Below are positions 1 to 11,059 of a stretch of DNA of 64,000 bases, piece by piece; positions within the stretch are counted from its first letter, which is position 1, and each line of letters begins with the position of its first letter. The notes under the pieces are model-generated. The model did no database searches and had not been told where the DNA came from. It saw only the letters and a list, made by a program, of their open reading frames with translations. Origin of the DNA: Theropithecus gelada (taxonomy: Eukaryota > Chordata > Mammalia > Primates > Cercopithecidae); contig NC_037683.1 of NCBI RefSeq assembly GCF_003255815.1, positions 74,314,179 through 74,378,178 on the forward strand. The letters run 5' to 3'. A program made the translations under genes and the position numbers.

Positions 1-645
1 CTTCATTGAAAACACTTTTCTCTCTATTCCCTCCCCAACCCCCAATTTATATAGTCCACTGAAGTTTTCCTCAACATCATTTACTAAATATATCACAATA
101 TACTCTTTCCCTGAGGCAACCATTTCAAGAGACACCTTCCCCCAATCTGGGAATTTCTCAAATAAATCATCCCATTTGGACTTTCCTCCCTCAATATATT
201 TAATGCTGTAAACACATTGTGAAGGTTATAAAAGCTAAAATTCTGCTCTAAAATGTCAACGTATTTGGGGTGTAGGCTGAAGGTGCAGAATGATTCCTAA
301 GGGCAAAGTCAATTACCTCTTCAGTTTGTTGAGTCTCCAGAACTATTTTACAAATGTTTTTGTTAAAATAATAATCCTCCCCCACAAGAGAAGGCTGTGC
401 CAAGCACTTTTTCCCTTCATGTGGTTTTGGAGGAGAACATTTGCAGGAGAACGTACATTTCTGTTTTATTTAAACTTAGATCATTACAAGATTTAAGCGC
501 ATCTTGTCCCACAGCCAATACCCGTGGCTATCTGTGTAAATATAAATCAATAGTGAAGAATGAGAACTTGTTGGAAACGTAAATTCTCACATTTGAGGCC
601 AGGTTATGTTGTGAAACCAGCATCTCCATATTTTTACTTGTTTCT
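1..645. other. Unassigned AT-rich intergenic sequence
   Basis: I see no recognisable repeat or gene here. Two overlapping short open frames on the plus strand (68 and 61 codons, 290-582) have no recognisable motif and run in different frames through the same DNA, as chance frames do. No splice-bounded exon is evident. Confidence 0.5.
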
Positions 646-858
646 GTCTAGCAAGCAACAGCCTGTGGACCAAATTCGACCCATGGCCTGTTTTATGCAG
701 CCTGTGAGCTAAGAATCATTTTTATATTTTTAAGGATTAGAAAATAAAAATAAAATCCACAAAGAATAATATCCAAAACTGAATGTATCATTTTAGGCCC
801 CTAAGCCTAAAATATTTACCATCCGGATCTTTACAGAAAAAGTAAGCTGACTCTTGAT
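646..858. mobile_element. hAT-type (Charlie-group) DNA transposon remnant
   Basis: The left part (about 655-710) resembles the 'gtgg.ccaaatc.g.cc' block, and the right part (about 800-856) the 'cctaaaatatttac.atc.gg..ctttacagaaaaagt' block, of a common short non-autonomous hAT element of mammals. The ends are degraded, so terminal repeats and the 8-bp duplication cannot be confirmed. The family name is left open. Confidence 0.5.
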
Positions 859-1140
859 CTAGGCAAATAGACACTTTCCTGTTCTTCAGGTCCTTATCAA
901 ATTTCCAAGCACAGTTAATTCTACCATCTTCACTTAGACAACTTATGGTATCAATGATTCACAAAAATAAGAGAAAGTTCTTGCACGTTTGATTCTGTGA
1001 TTCATTTTGTGTATTGTCTTGGTTTAGGTTCACCTAGAAGCATAGAAGCAAACCACAAGACAAAGATTTAAGTGTAAGAGTCTTATTTGGAGATAATCCC
1101 AGGCAGCACTGATAGGAAAGGAGGAAGTGAGATAGGATGG
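859..1140. other. Unassigned sequence 5' of the LTR
   Basis: No gene is seen. The stretch just left of the LTR and the one just right of it may be halves of one older element split by the LTR, but I cannot name it. Confidence 0.4.
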
Positions 1141-1629
1141 TGTGATGGTTAATATTGAGTGTCAACTTCATTGGCTTGAAGGATGCAAAGTATTGTTCCT
1201 GGGAGTGTCTGTGAGGGTGTTGCCAAATGAGATTAATATTTGAGTCAGTAAGCTGGGAAAGGCAGACCTGCCCTCAATCTGGGTGGGTACCATGTAATCA
1301 GCTGCCAGCTTGGCTAGGATAAAAGTAGGCTGAGGAATGTGGAAGGACTAGACTGGCTAAGTCTTTTGGCCTCCATCTTTCTTGCATGCTAGATCCTTCC
1401 TGCCCTCAAACATTAGACTCCAAGTTATTCAGCTTTTGCACTCTTGGATTTACAGCAGTGATTTGCCAGGGGCTCTCTGGCCTTTGGCCACAGACTGAAG
1501 GCTGCACTATTGGCTTCTCTACTTTTGAGTTTTTGGGGATCGTGTGAGTCAACTCTCCTTAATAAACTCCCCTCCATATATACCTCTATCCTGTTAGTCT
1601 TGTCCCTCTAGAGAAACCTGACTAACACA
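1141..1629 (+). mobile_element. Solo LTR, ERVL class (MLT2A-like)
   Basis: The segment opens with TGTGATGGTTAATATTGAG and closes with CTGACTAACACA, giving canonical TG...CA termini. The text between (gagtgtcaacttcattgg, gtctgtgagggtgttgcc, gactccaagttattcagc, cctttggccacagactgaag) matches what I know of MLT2A LTRs of the HERV-L group. 'Cttaataaactcccc' near the end supplies an AATAAA signal. Length is 489 bp. No matching internal region or partner LTR sits next to it, so it is a solo LTR. A 5-bp target duplication is not preserved (gatgg left, gtcag right). Confidence 0.8.
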
Positions 1630-1661
1630 GTCAGGGAAGCAGCCACTAACTGTGTGTGTCA

Positions 1662-1682
1662 GGGCGGGGGCGGGGGGGTGGG
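1662..1682 (+). repeat. G-run cluster, possible G-quadruplex
   Basis: Four G runs of 3, 5, 7 and 3 bases are separated by single bases (C, C, T). This satisfies the usual G3+ quadruplex rule with the shortest possible loops. It lies just downstream of the solo LTR and after a short TG run. Confidence 0.75.
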
Positions 1683-1689
1683 AGCAGTT

Positions 1690-2050
1690 AACAAGCAAAT
1701 TTTCTCTTGTGGGCAATCAAGTTTAAACCTGCAGAGGAACTCCAGCTGAGAGTTATCCCACATGTGAGGTGGCATCTCAGAGTTCTTCCACAAGTGAGGT
1801 GAGGGACATAGGGCAGGAACACATTAACTCTCATCAGAGCTTGGTTGATGGCTCCTTCCAGAATCATGTACTTCTCCAGTGCTTCTAGCTTGATGCTCAG
1901 CTGAGGCCAGCCGAGTGGTCTTTGGTCATCACAGAAAGCCTTCAGTGGATGCTAGTGGCTAGAAGTCAACTGAAGATATGGTTTGAGGAGATAGGGGTAA
2001 GGCATTAACACCTGCTACATTGTATTTCTTGCAATGCCCTACATTTTAAA
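1690..2050. other. Unassigned sequence
   Basis: No gene or confidently nameable repeat. Two short related phrases, 'cacatgtgaggtggcatctcagagttcttcc' type text at about 1760-1805, form an imperfect local direct repeat. Confidence 0.35.
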
Positions 2051-4480
2051 TAAGCTCCAGACTGTCACTGCTTCTCCAAGGTGGTTGCCATTTCTACAAA
2101 ACAAAACTTAAAACAGAAGGGTCAGTGGGAAAAACTAAAGTCTCTACTTCCACATATTATCTTTTTGTCCCCTCCTCCTACCATGCATAATAGATGCTCC
2201 TTGCCCTTAGTCAAGCACTTTTTTCAATCTAGATTGCTTTTCTCCCCAGGGGTCTAAGCTCCTAGCTAACATGCCCTCTGCAGGCTATAGTTACTGAGCT
2301 TGCTTGCCCATTCACAATGAATAATGGGCTTGAATACACCTATGAGCAGCTCATTGAATTCCCTGAGCTCTAGACACACCTCCTGTACCCCTATATAGTC
2401 ATAATCTTATCTCTGTATGGTAATCATGGGCACCTATCCTTGTCAGTATAGTATAGTAACTCACTTCTTGGACTACTTGTTTACATGCATGAGGAACCCA
2501 TAATGTTCAAGCTGCAGTCATAGCTTTAGGATTACTGGAACCATTAATGTGTCCTGTAGTAGAAATGTCCTCCATCTACTCCCACTGGAGACCAGAACCT
2601 GTGGTTTAGCAGAGACTAAATTTGTGGGGATGAGAAGCACAAATTCCCCACATAGGTCACCGGGAATAATGGAAATGGAGTCATTCCTTCTTCTATATCT
2701 TGCTTTCCAGAACCATGTTCTCTAACTATTGAGGACACAACCCTGTATAATGGACATTAGTTCAAAATATGTATCACACCATGAAAGACAGTAAATAGCC
2801 CAACCATGAAGGGTACATTCACCAAGACGGCTGAATGTTGCAGTGCTTTAAGAGGCCATTGCAACAGTTCCAGCAGGTACCACTTCCAGAATGGGATGGT
2901 GTATTTTAAGATCTGTGGATCCCATGGTAGTAAGGTGCTCATCGTCATACCTTTTTTTCCTGAAGAAATTGGTTGCTTAATCCAAAGTGATGCAGGCTTC
3001 TGTGACAATAAATCAAACGATAAGCACATAATCACTCTGTGTCCTCAGACAGGGATACCAACTAAGGCATTGTATACAAGGAAGTCAAACCCATGTCCAG
3101 AACCCGTATTAACATAAGAAGAAACGAATTTCAGCCCTCTCCAGGTGGAAGGGGTCCAGAGTAATCAACTTGCCATCAAGGAACTAGAAGATTTCCTCAA
3201 AGAATGGTAGTACACTGAGAGCTCAGCATCAGTCTCAACTGCTGACATTTTGGAGAGTCTTCAAGTGGCAGTTGGATCAGTCTTGGTGAAAAAAGAGTCC
3301 TTGTTGTTGGGCTCATGGATAGCCTCCCTCTCTGTCACTGTGGCTACTTTAATTATGAGTTCATTGTACAAATACTGGTGGCCAAAGACAAAACTTCACT
3401 GGCTTCTACTGGGTAAGTCATTGATGTAAACTGTTTGTTTAGGGTCTCCTCTGGTGGGCATCAATAGAAAACACAGAGATTTGCAAATTTTGTGCACAAT
3501 CCTATAGAACTAACTACACATCTCTTCACTACATCAATTCAAGTTGAAAGTCAGGTATACTCTGCAAAACTTTGTACAACGAGAGCGTTTTCCCTCATCA
3601 CTGCCTCCTAGGGCCACTCTTGATTGTGGCTGTAGTGCAGCAACAGTTCATACTACAACCCTTCTGTGATCCAGGCCTGGATACTTTCCTCCTCTATCAG
3701 TTGGTCATCGTGAACCCCTAGAAGCCATAGGCATGTGAGCTAAAGAAGAGACATCAGTACAACAGAGGTAGGTGGCATGGGAGCCTCAGCAACCTATTCA
3801 CTCAGCTGTGCCCTGGAGACCTGCTCAGGCCTAAGTCCTGAGTATACTATTTTCATCATACAATGGATTGCTACTGTGTTCTCCCAACTTTACCTCTTAA
3901 TAGGTCTGACAATATCTAACTCATCACAATGAGCTCCAATTGTATAATCACTTAATGTCCTCCATGAGGCTGAAGAGCATGCCAGGAACCGCATCTCAAA
4001 CAATGAATACTTTTCTGCTGCAGATGGCATGGCTTTGTTTCAAGGGTCTGTTCTATGACTCTCCTATTGGGGTTTGCCAGAGACCCTGTCACAGATACCT
4101 CTAATAACTTGAGATCTGCTGAGTCATATGGCCCCGTCAGCTGTACTGAACTTGTACTGAAAACTGATACTGCTGTGGAAACCTCTCTCTATACGGCATT
4201 CAAAATTGGTAGCCTTATGAGTCACAGGATAAATGAATTGGATATATTCCTAAATGTGGTTGGTGCTATATCCAAGATTTTCATAACAAGTATATGTCTA
4301 TTTCTTAGTGGTAGGAGGTACAAAGGAAAGTCAATCATAACATGTATCCAGACCCCTGATCCCTAAAAACTTCATCTTTGTGGCAGGCCCCTGCATTTGG
4401 TAGGCTTTATCTCCCACCCAAGCATGTGTCTTACAAGAGCATCCAGAATGCTTGCCACTCCCTGTTTCCCAGGCTCAGTT
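2050..4480 (-). mobile_element. Degraded endogenous-retrovirus-like interior (probably ERVL class, antisense)
   Basis: The stretch has the texture of an old retroviral interior read backwards. Phrases such as 'gtctcctctggtgggcatcaat' followed by 'gaaaacacagagatttgca' (about 3448-3487) recur in antisense ERVL-type internal sequences as I recall them. Open frames of about 100 codons occur on both strands (2757-3117, 4055-4366) but none shows a protease, reverse transcriptase or integrase motif that I can point to. No flanking LTR pair was found. The assignment is by eye and weak. The alternative is an unnamed old repeat plus unique DNA. Confidence 0.35.
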
Positions 4481-4985
4481 GACATGATACTGTAATAATA
4501 AAATGAATATGATAAAACAATATTATAAATGCCAACAATATACAAAAATTGTAATGTAAACTTTCATTACCAAACTCTTAGGGAATAGAATCTAAAAATT
4601 AAATTCCCATGAAACTTAAAGCTCCAAGTAATTAAAGTATCAAGTTATTTTGCTCTCATGAGTTAGAAGTCCTAAGAAACTGAAGTCCAAATTATTTCTC
4701 CCCAATTTCTTCTTTTGGTCAATTCAATTTCAGAGTTCTCAATGTCTGGGTGGAGTTAGGAGTTCTTTAGCAGAGATGCTCTTGAGCACAATGGTTCTTT
4801 GGCATTATGATCTTGCACTGAAATGCAATTAGTTTCTTTAGGAAACTACAATTTAACTTACAAAGTTAATTTAATTCAATGGCAAGTCTTTATTGCCCCT
4901 GAATTCTTAAAGTTTAAGTAGTTAGGCTATGCACTGGTCTTACACCCACCACATTTAGAAGGCAAGCAGGTCCCTCAAGGAATTT
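4481..4985. other. Unassigned AT-rich sequence
   Basis: Nothing recognisable; A/T-rich, with no long open frame. Confidence 0.4.
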
Positions 4986-5095
4986 GCTCAAGGTCATATA
5001 GCTAGCTAGTAAGTGGTAGCACCAATAGGCAAATCCTAGGCAGCTGCCCTGAGAGTCTGTGCTCCTAATCCTCCTCACTAGCTTCAGTTTTTCTG
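4986..5095 (+). repeat. MIR-class SINE fragment
   Basis: 'Caaggtcatatagctagctagtaagtgg' followed by 'aggcaaatcctaggcag' and 'tctgtgctcctaatc' is the typical decayed MIR-type string. Divergence is high. Confidence 0.55.
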
Positions 5096-6591
5096 AGGTG
5101 CTGGTTAATCTATGCCAGGTATTGAGAATACATCATCTATGGGCTTCGGTTCACTTGGACTTTAAATTCATTAAGAGATTAATTTGGTTACTATATATTT
5201 GGCACTGTATATTCACCATATTTTAAGGGGAAAAACACATTGTCTTTTCCCTCAGAGGATAATACAGTCTTTTCTTGAAAAGCAGCAACTACCGTCACCA
5301 GATGTTATTTGAGGAAACTTTCTTTTCCATCTGCTATATTTAAAGCCTTCTAATTTCCATTTCCCCTTTGAGGTCCTAGATCCTGGCACCCCAAGACTGG
5401 ACTGAGTATAGGTTCTATCTAGTAACATAGCATCTACATTATTTTGTGAGCAGTCACTTTCAGTGCTGTACCACAGTGGCTTTAAAAAAAAATCTAACTC
5501 TTAATAAAGAATTCCTGAGACCTAAGAAACCAACTCCAAGGTAATGTTTTCCCTTATTCATAATGAGCTAGCTTAGAGTTAACTGGGAACAAAATGGTGG
5601 TTGATCACTTTTGACCCTGAATACCAACTGTATCAGGCTGAACCCAACTGTATCCCTCTCACATCACTCTCCTCATCCCTTACCCTTAATTCATAATGGA
5701 ATTTGGGTCAACCAATCTAATTCTATCTATCTAGCATACACAAAACTCAGATGACTTTCACTTTACAATCAGTAAATACTGTACTGCTTCCAATGTGTAA
5801 AAAGTCTGTATTTGGAAAGGCACTTTTCCCAATATTGGCCTCAGTTAAACTCATGTGGCTTACATTCAAGTGATAGTCTACACCCCGAGGACATCCCCTG
5901 ACATCAGCAGCTGCTGAGAGAAAGAATGACATGTACACTTCCTGTGGGAAGCTCCACTTCTGGAGATGAAAGGTCTGGGCTATAAATGCCCAGTTTCTCT
6001 AACTAATATTGGTAGTTATAGTTAAGTCAGCCCATCTTCACTCCTCCAAGAGAGCCGTCTCCACCAAGGGAGGAGATCCTCCACATGGAAGGGAAGTCTG
6101 TAATTAGAGAATAAGCATTTTCTCCTATAAATGACTAGGAAGATTCCTGCACATAATCTTAGAAAATAGTTTTGCTTTTTATTGAAGATTTAAAGAACAT
6201 GAAATGAAAAAAAAAAAAAAGAAAGAAAAAGAAAAGAGTCCTCATGCTCAAAAATAAACGAGGGAAAACATAGATTAGGTTAGAATCTATGTGAAGTAGT
6301 AGTATATCTTGTCTCTAAATCACACACATACATACATTCCACCTCTAACGGCTATTATGAATTCAACCAATTTTTAAGGAAGTCAAAGCAAAGGAGAAGA
6401 AATAAAAGGACAATTGTTAGGTCTTCTTTCTTTCTTCCAGACAGGCAAGGCCCTGGAAACCAGAACTGATGAAGAAAAGCTTCTGCTGATGAATACTAAG
6501 ACGACATTCATGATCAAACATACTTCCTCAGCATATGAGAATTACCAACTCCCTCATCCATTCACTGCTGAAATCACCTTTGCAAAGATTA
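5096..6591. other. Unassigned intergenic sequence with an A-rich tract
   Basis: No gene is supported. An A-rich tract lies at about 6208-6236. Short open frames at 5747-5938 (minus) and 6414-6611 (plus) have no motifs. A 'ctataaatgc' string near 5980 is not accompanied by any credible transcript. Confidence 0.4.
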
Positions 6592-7283
6592 TGATAGTGA
6601 GAGGAATCTAGCATGGCTGACTTCATCTTGCTTCTGGCCTTCCTTACCCATCCTTACCCGTTCCTGGGCATAGATTAGGCTAGCCATGGGAAGAATTTAG
6701 TTAATAGTTTAACTTTAAAGCAAGGATGGTAATAGCCCTTCCCAAAACTTAACCCCCTTTGTAAAACTAATGAAAGCCTACAAGATTGGGATTATGAGAG
6801 GGGCCTGAATTCTGCTAAGATGCAGGCATAGTTAAACTATTACCAGCCATCGTTCAGGAGGTCACAAGACTTGTAACTTCCCCAGTTACTCCTGTAGGTA
6901 GTATCACTATCACGGAATCTCAGATTGACCTTTTGAGATGTCTTTTCAGACTTACGCATTTCTGGTGACTGACTCCACCCAGACCCACAACTCATGACTC
7001 AAGTGGTCCTGTGGCCCCCACCCAGAAGCCGACTCAGCACACAAAATACCCCTATGATTTCATCCCCAACCAATCAACATTTCCCATTCCCTAGCCCCCT
7101 GCCCACCAAGCTATCCTTAAAAAAACCCTAACCTTTGAGCTTTCAGGGGAGACTGATGTGAGTGATAACTCTAGTTTCCACATATGGCCAGCCTTGTGTT
7201 AATTAAACAGTTTCTTTACTTTAATTCCATGGACTCAGCGAACTGGTTTTGCCTATGCAGTGGGCAGGAAGAACTTGTCAGGT
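6592..7283 (+). mobile_element. LTR of an endogenous retrovirus, ERV1-like
   Basis: LTR hallmarks occur in order: 'gcatggctgacttcatcttgc' near the 5' end, a C-rich block (about 6970-7110, with ccacccag and accaatcaac), a CCTTAAAAAAACCC box near 7114, then 'gtgttaattaaacagtttc' supplying an ATTAAA polyadenylation signal, followed by a short U5-like tail. The element starts near TGATAGTGAG. A 'gatta' pentamer flanks the proposed ends (6587-6591 and 7284-7288), but the right end lacks the canonical CA, so the ends are approximate. The subfamily is not identified. No internal region is attached. Confidence 0.55.
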
Positions 7284-7780
7284 GATTATATAGCCCCTTT
7301 TTTTGCATGGAAAGTGAAGATATTGATGTTTTCTCTGTCTTGTCTCAGGTGGCTGAGTAAAACTCAAAGCAAAGGAAGGGCTTTGTAAAGTATAAAATGA
7401 GCCACACATGTTCACTGACAGCCCTCTTTCCCATGTAAGGGGAAAGTTTGTTTTCATTAGTTGCTTAGTTTGGGTCAGTGTTACTTGATTGCAGGCTGTG
7501 CTTACCCATCTACCCAATCCAGCAAGAATTTCCAATTCATTTCCAAATACAAAGCATTTTGGCCACTGTGATTTCCTATAGTGGATCCTAAACCAGGTTT
7601 TTCTGACTGTTTTTCTCTTTGCTTGAAGCAGATTTAAGTCTGGATTGTCTGTTTGGGTGGCCTCTATGCACAGTTTGGCTCTTTTTTTTTTCTAAATCTC
7701 ATTGGCCATCATTTCAATTTTTCTATTTGTCCATTCCCTTTACGTATAAAAGGCAGTAAAAATAGTAGGAAAGGTAACTA
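7284..7780. other. Unassigned sequence
   Basis: No gene or nameable repeat. A T-run lies at 7682-7692. Confidence 0.4.
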
Positions 7781-7784
7781 CAAC

Positions 7785-7895
7785 TTATTGAGCATTTACC
7801 ACATGCCAGACATTATGCTAAACACTCCATATAAATTATTTAATCCTTGCAACAGTTCTAAGGGAAGCAAAATTTCTATCTGATAAAGGAGATAA
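7785..7895 (+). repeat. MIR/MIR3-class SINE fragment
   Basis: 'Ttattgagcatttaccacatgccagacattatgctaaac' type text, then 'ttatttaatccttgcaacag', is a familiar ancient mammalian repeat string (given here in pieces). Strongly diverged. Confidence 0.6.
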
Positions 7896-8407
7896 TTATG
7901 AAAATTTATCAATAACGAGTGAATTGCACATGTACATATATGCACTCACACACACACAAAAATACCAAGGTTTATGGTAGGTATGCAGAGTCCTTACAAA
8001 GAGTCACTGGTACTTCTTTTGTGGAATCCTTTCTTTGTCCCAGGAAAAGCCTCACAAGCTCATAGGCTAAGTTTACCCAGCCATCTGACCAGCTTCCTTA
8101 CTTGGACTAAAAATGATGTCTCACTAAATCCTTGCAATGAGTCCACATTATAGCAATTATCCTTCTCATGTTGTGCATGGGGAAATACTATTTTAAAATC
8201 TGGCCAAGTTTCAGCCCATTACTCTAAGAAAACAACAGAATTCCTCTTGAGGAAACAAATCATTCTTTTATTTGAGAGGCCATGTTTATGAAATATATAG
8301 CTATAGCCTAGTCTGGATTAAGAATAGAGAAAATAATAAATGCTCTTGTTCTGCCTAAGAAGGTAGCAGATATTTCTTCAAAGAGTGAAAGGAAATTTGT
8401 GTTTAAT
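7896..8407. other. Unassigned sequence with a short CA run
   Basis: A (CA) run sits at about 7946-7958. Otherwise nothing recognisable. Confidence 0.4.
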
Positions 8408-8416
8408 TTTGATTTG

Positions 8417-8838
8417 AAATGCCCATCAGTGATAGACTGGATAAAGAAAATACGGTACATATACACCATGGAATAATACACAACCATAAGAAGGAATGAG
8501 ATCATGTCCTTTGTAGGGACATGATGGAGCTGGAAGCTGTTATCTTCAGTGCAAACAAACACTGGAACAGAAAACCAAACACTGCATGTTCTCACTTATA
8601 AGTGGTAACTGGATGATGAGAACACACAGACACGGTAGTCAGGGAACACACTGGAGCCTCTCAGTGGGTGCAGGAGGAGGGAGAGCACCAGGAAGAATAG
8701 CTAATGGATGCTGAGCTTAATACCTAGGTGATGGGTTGATCTGTACAGCAAACCACCATGGCACATGTTTACCTGTGTAACAAACCTGCACATCCTACAC
8801 ATGTACCCTGAAACGTAAAAGTTAAAGAAAAAAATTTA
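8417..8838 (+). mobile_element. 5'-truncated L1 3' end with target-site duplication
   Basis: The end of ORF2 ('atacaccatggaataatac', 'gatcatgtcctttgtaggga') leads into an L1 3' UTR ('aaaccaccatggcacatg', 'gtaacaaacctgcacatc', 'acatgtaccctgaaacg') and an A-rich tail. The insertion is only about 420 bp long. It is flanked by the direct repeat TTTGATTTG at 8408-8416 and 8839-8847, consistent with target-primed reverse transcription. The 3' end is of a primate L1P type. Confidence 0.85.
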
Positions 8839-8847
8839 TTTGATTTG

Positions 8848-9390
8848 GTATGGGCTGTTTGGTTTGGTGAGTTAGGAGTACGGGTCTTAGAGAAGCAAAA
8901 AGCCAGGAATGGGTCCTCAGGGAAGCATGCACACCAGAGACAAAGAAGCAGATGGTACAGAAAAAAGTTTTCAGTGATTATTTCTTGTGGAAAGGAATAA
9001 TTGATAAACTGGTGAAACAATGAACATTGATTTTCACATACAGATGCTTCTAATTACGCGTGAAAATCTCCCTCAGTTTTCCACATACACCGAGTAAAAG
9101 AAGTGTGTTACACACACCAATTCTTGTTTTAGTCATATCTTGTAGGCATGATGAGTTGAAGAAAATCAAAATATTTTACCCCAGAATATATTTCTTTGAC
9201 ACATTTTGAAATGACTGCCACAGGACCAGCAGACAAAATTGGCCCTGAAATTTTGTGGGGGAAATTTATATCTGTAAAGAATTTCCATTAATGTAACCAA
9301 GACTTCCCTTTCTAGGCCTTTCCCAGATTGAGAATAGGTTAACTGAGAGTCTAACATCTTTAAAGTTCTGAAAAAAAATTATCACTTATT
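8848..9390. other. Unassigned sequence
   Basis: No gene or nameable repeat. Minus-strand frames at 8769-9020 and 9166-9357 lack motifs. Confidence 0.4.
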
Positions 9391-9630
9391 CTCTCTGAGG
9401 GCTGCTATCTGTGAGAGTCTATGTACATAACAAGGCCAACTTTGCTAGCCAGGCCTCTTGCTTTCTCCCTTCTATAACCTGTCTTGCCACTAAAACCTGT
9501 TTGTGGCCATTCTCTGAGCCCCCATTCTTTCTGTAACCTGAAAATGGTATACAAGCTTCTGTACCTCACTGGGAGTTGCATTCTTCATTCTGAAGGCTAT
9601 TGTGTATACATGTTGCCTGGACCAGCAACC
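9391..9630 (+). mobile_element. Possible 3' part of an ERV1-like LTR
   Basis: 'Ctgagggctgctatctgtgag', a pyrimidine-rich block, 'ctgtaacctgaaaatgg', then 'tacaagcttctgtacctcac' and 'tgggagttgcattcttcattc' read like the R/U5 half of a retroviral LTR, but no polyadenylation signal or clean terminus is seen. It abuts the tandem array directly, so it could instead be part of that element's upstream sequence. Confidence 0.3.
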
Positions 9631-9639
9631 TCAGCTGCC

Positions 9640-10590
9640 CTACCCTTTCCCAGGCATAAATCACGATATAGCAGGGCTCTTTCTGCTCCACCCTCAGGCA
9701 GATTTCTGGGCATTCAGAGCACCCACTCAGCTAGATCAACAGTCTGCTCCACCCATCCTGTGCCAAGATCCTGGTTCAGAGAAGCCCTCTCTGCTTCATG
9801 CCCAGGCAGATCTCCAGGCATTTAGAGCACCTACTCATCTGATTCAGCAGTCCATGCCACCTCACTCTTTCTGGACATAGATCATGGTGCAATGAGACCC
9901 TCTCCACAGCAGCCCAGGCAGATCTGCAGGCATCCAGAACATCCATTCACCTGGATAAGCAGCCCAAGCTGACCCACCCTTCCTGTGCTGAGATCCAGGT
10001 GCAAGAGGGCCCTCACTGATACACATTCAGGCAGATCTCCAGGCATTCAGAGTGCTTGCTTTCCTGGGTCAGCAGCCTAAGTCACCCTTCCTGTGCACAG
10101 ATCTTTTGGGGGCACCTCTCCACTCCATGTGCAGGCAGATTTCCAAACTTTTCCCACTCACTTAGATCAGCTGCCTGAACCACCCCACCCCTCCTGTGCA
10201 GAGATCCTGGCACAGAGAGGCCCTCTCTGGTCAACGCCAAGGCAGATCTTCAGGCATTCAGAGCACCAGCTCTCCTGGATAAGGAGCCTAAGCCACCACA
10301 CCCTTCCTGTGCAGAGATCCTAATGAAAGAGGGCCCTCCATGCTACTTACATAGGCAGATCTGCAGGGATTCAGGTCACTTGCTTGCCTTGTCCAGCAGC
10401 CTGAGTTACCCCACCTCTTCTGTGCAAAGATCTTGGTACAGGGGATCCCCTCTGCTCCACACCCAGGCAGATCTATGGCATCTGGAGCACTACTCACCTG
10501 GATCAGGAGTTTAGGCTGCCCCCAATCCCTGTGCAAAGAACTTGGGATTGAAGGGAGTTTCCCAGTTCCATGTCTAGGCACACCTCAGGG
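9640..10590 (+). repeat. Tandem array of about nine ~110-bp units
   Basis: The phrase CAGGCAGATCTCCAGGCATT, with variants, recurs at 9695, 9803, 9915, 10028, 10132, 10239, 10352, 10464 and (shortened) 10575, a spacing of 104-113 bp. Between these, each unit carries related text: 'agagcacc', 'cagcagcctgagccacc', 'cctgtgcagagatcc' and 'agagaggccctctctg'. The units are clearly diverged from each other. Spacings are not constant modulo 3, so the open frames of 60-110 codons across the array are not a maintained repeat protein. The array lies immediately 5' of, and in the same orientation as, a degraded L1. The likely reading is monomer-type 5' UTR repeats of an old primate L1. A chance minisatellite is the alternative. 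Confidence 0.75.
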
Positions 10591-11059
10591 CTCTTGGTGG
10601 CCACCCACTGGATTCTTCTTCAGTGCTAGTGCTTGTGCCTGCCAGTGGTAGACCTGTAGGTGGGACTTTGCAGTCTTGTCCCACCATCTTGCCCCCCACA
10701 CTCCCTTCACCCAACAAACCAGGGAGCTCAGAGCATTGTGCACTCCATGAATCAGCCCTTTGCCTGAGGCAACAGAGAGATTCTCCTGGTAATCAAGGAT
10801 CAAATATATACCCAGCCATGTTGGCTGCAGCCAGCTTTTACCCATAAGCATCATCTACCAGCTTGTAGCTTGAACCACTTAGCCCAATATAAAACCTGCC
10901 AAAGAAAATACAAAGAGATATAAAAGCAAAGCTAAAAGGCTCTACCCAATAAAAGTGGGGGAAAGGGAAAAATAAGACACAGGAATAGTATAGGGGAAAA
11001 AAGAAGAAAAAATCTTACCTACATGAAAATAATTACAAGAATTAGAATTGTTCTGTCTC

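Noticed and set aside
5975..6000. TATA-like string as a promoter
   Set aside because: An isolated AT motif with no downstream exon or start region.
9484..9880. Overlapping 113- and 92-codon plus frames as a repeat-protein gene
   Set aside because: They run through the ~110-bp tandem array in different frames, and unit spacing is not a multiple of three.
9640..10590. CRISPR array
   Set aside because: Units are ~110 bp, diverged over their whole length, without short identical repeats and unique spacers; the surroundings are primate repeats.
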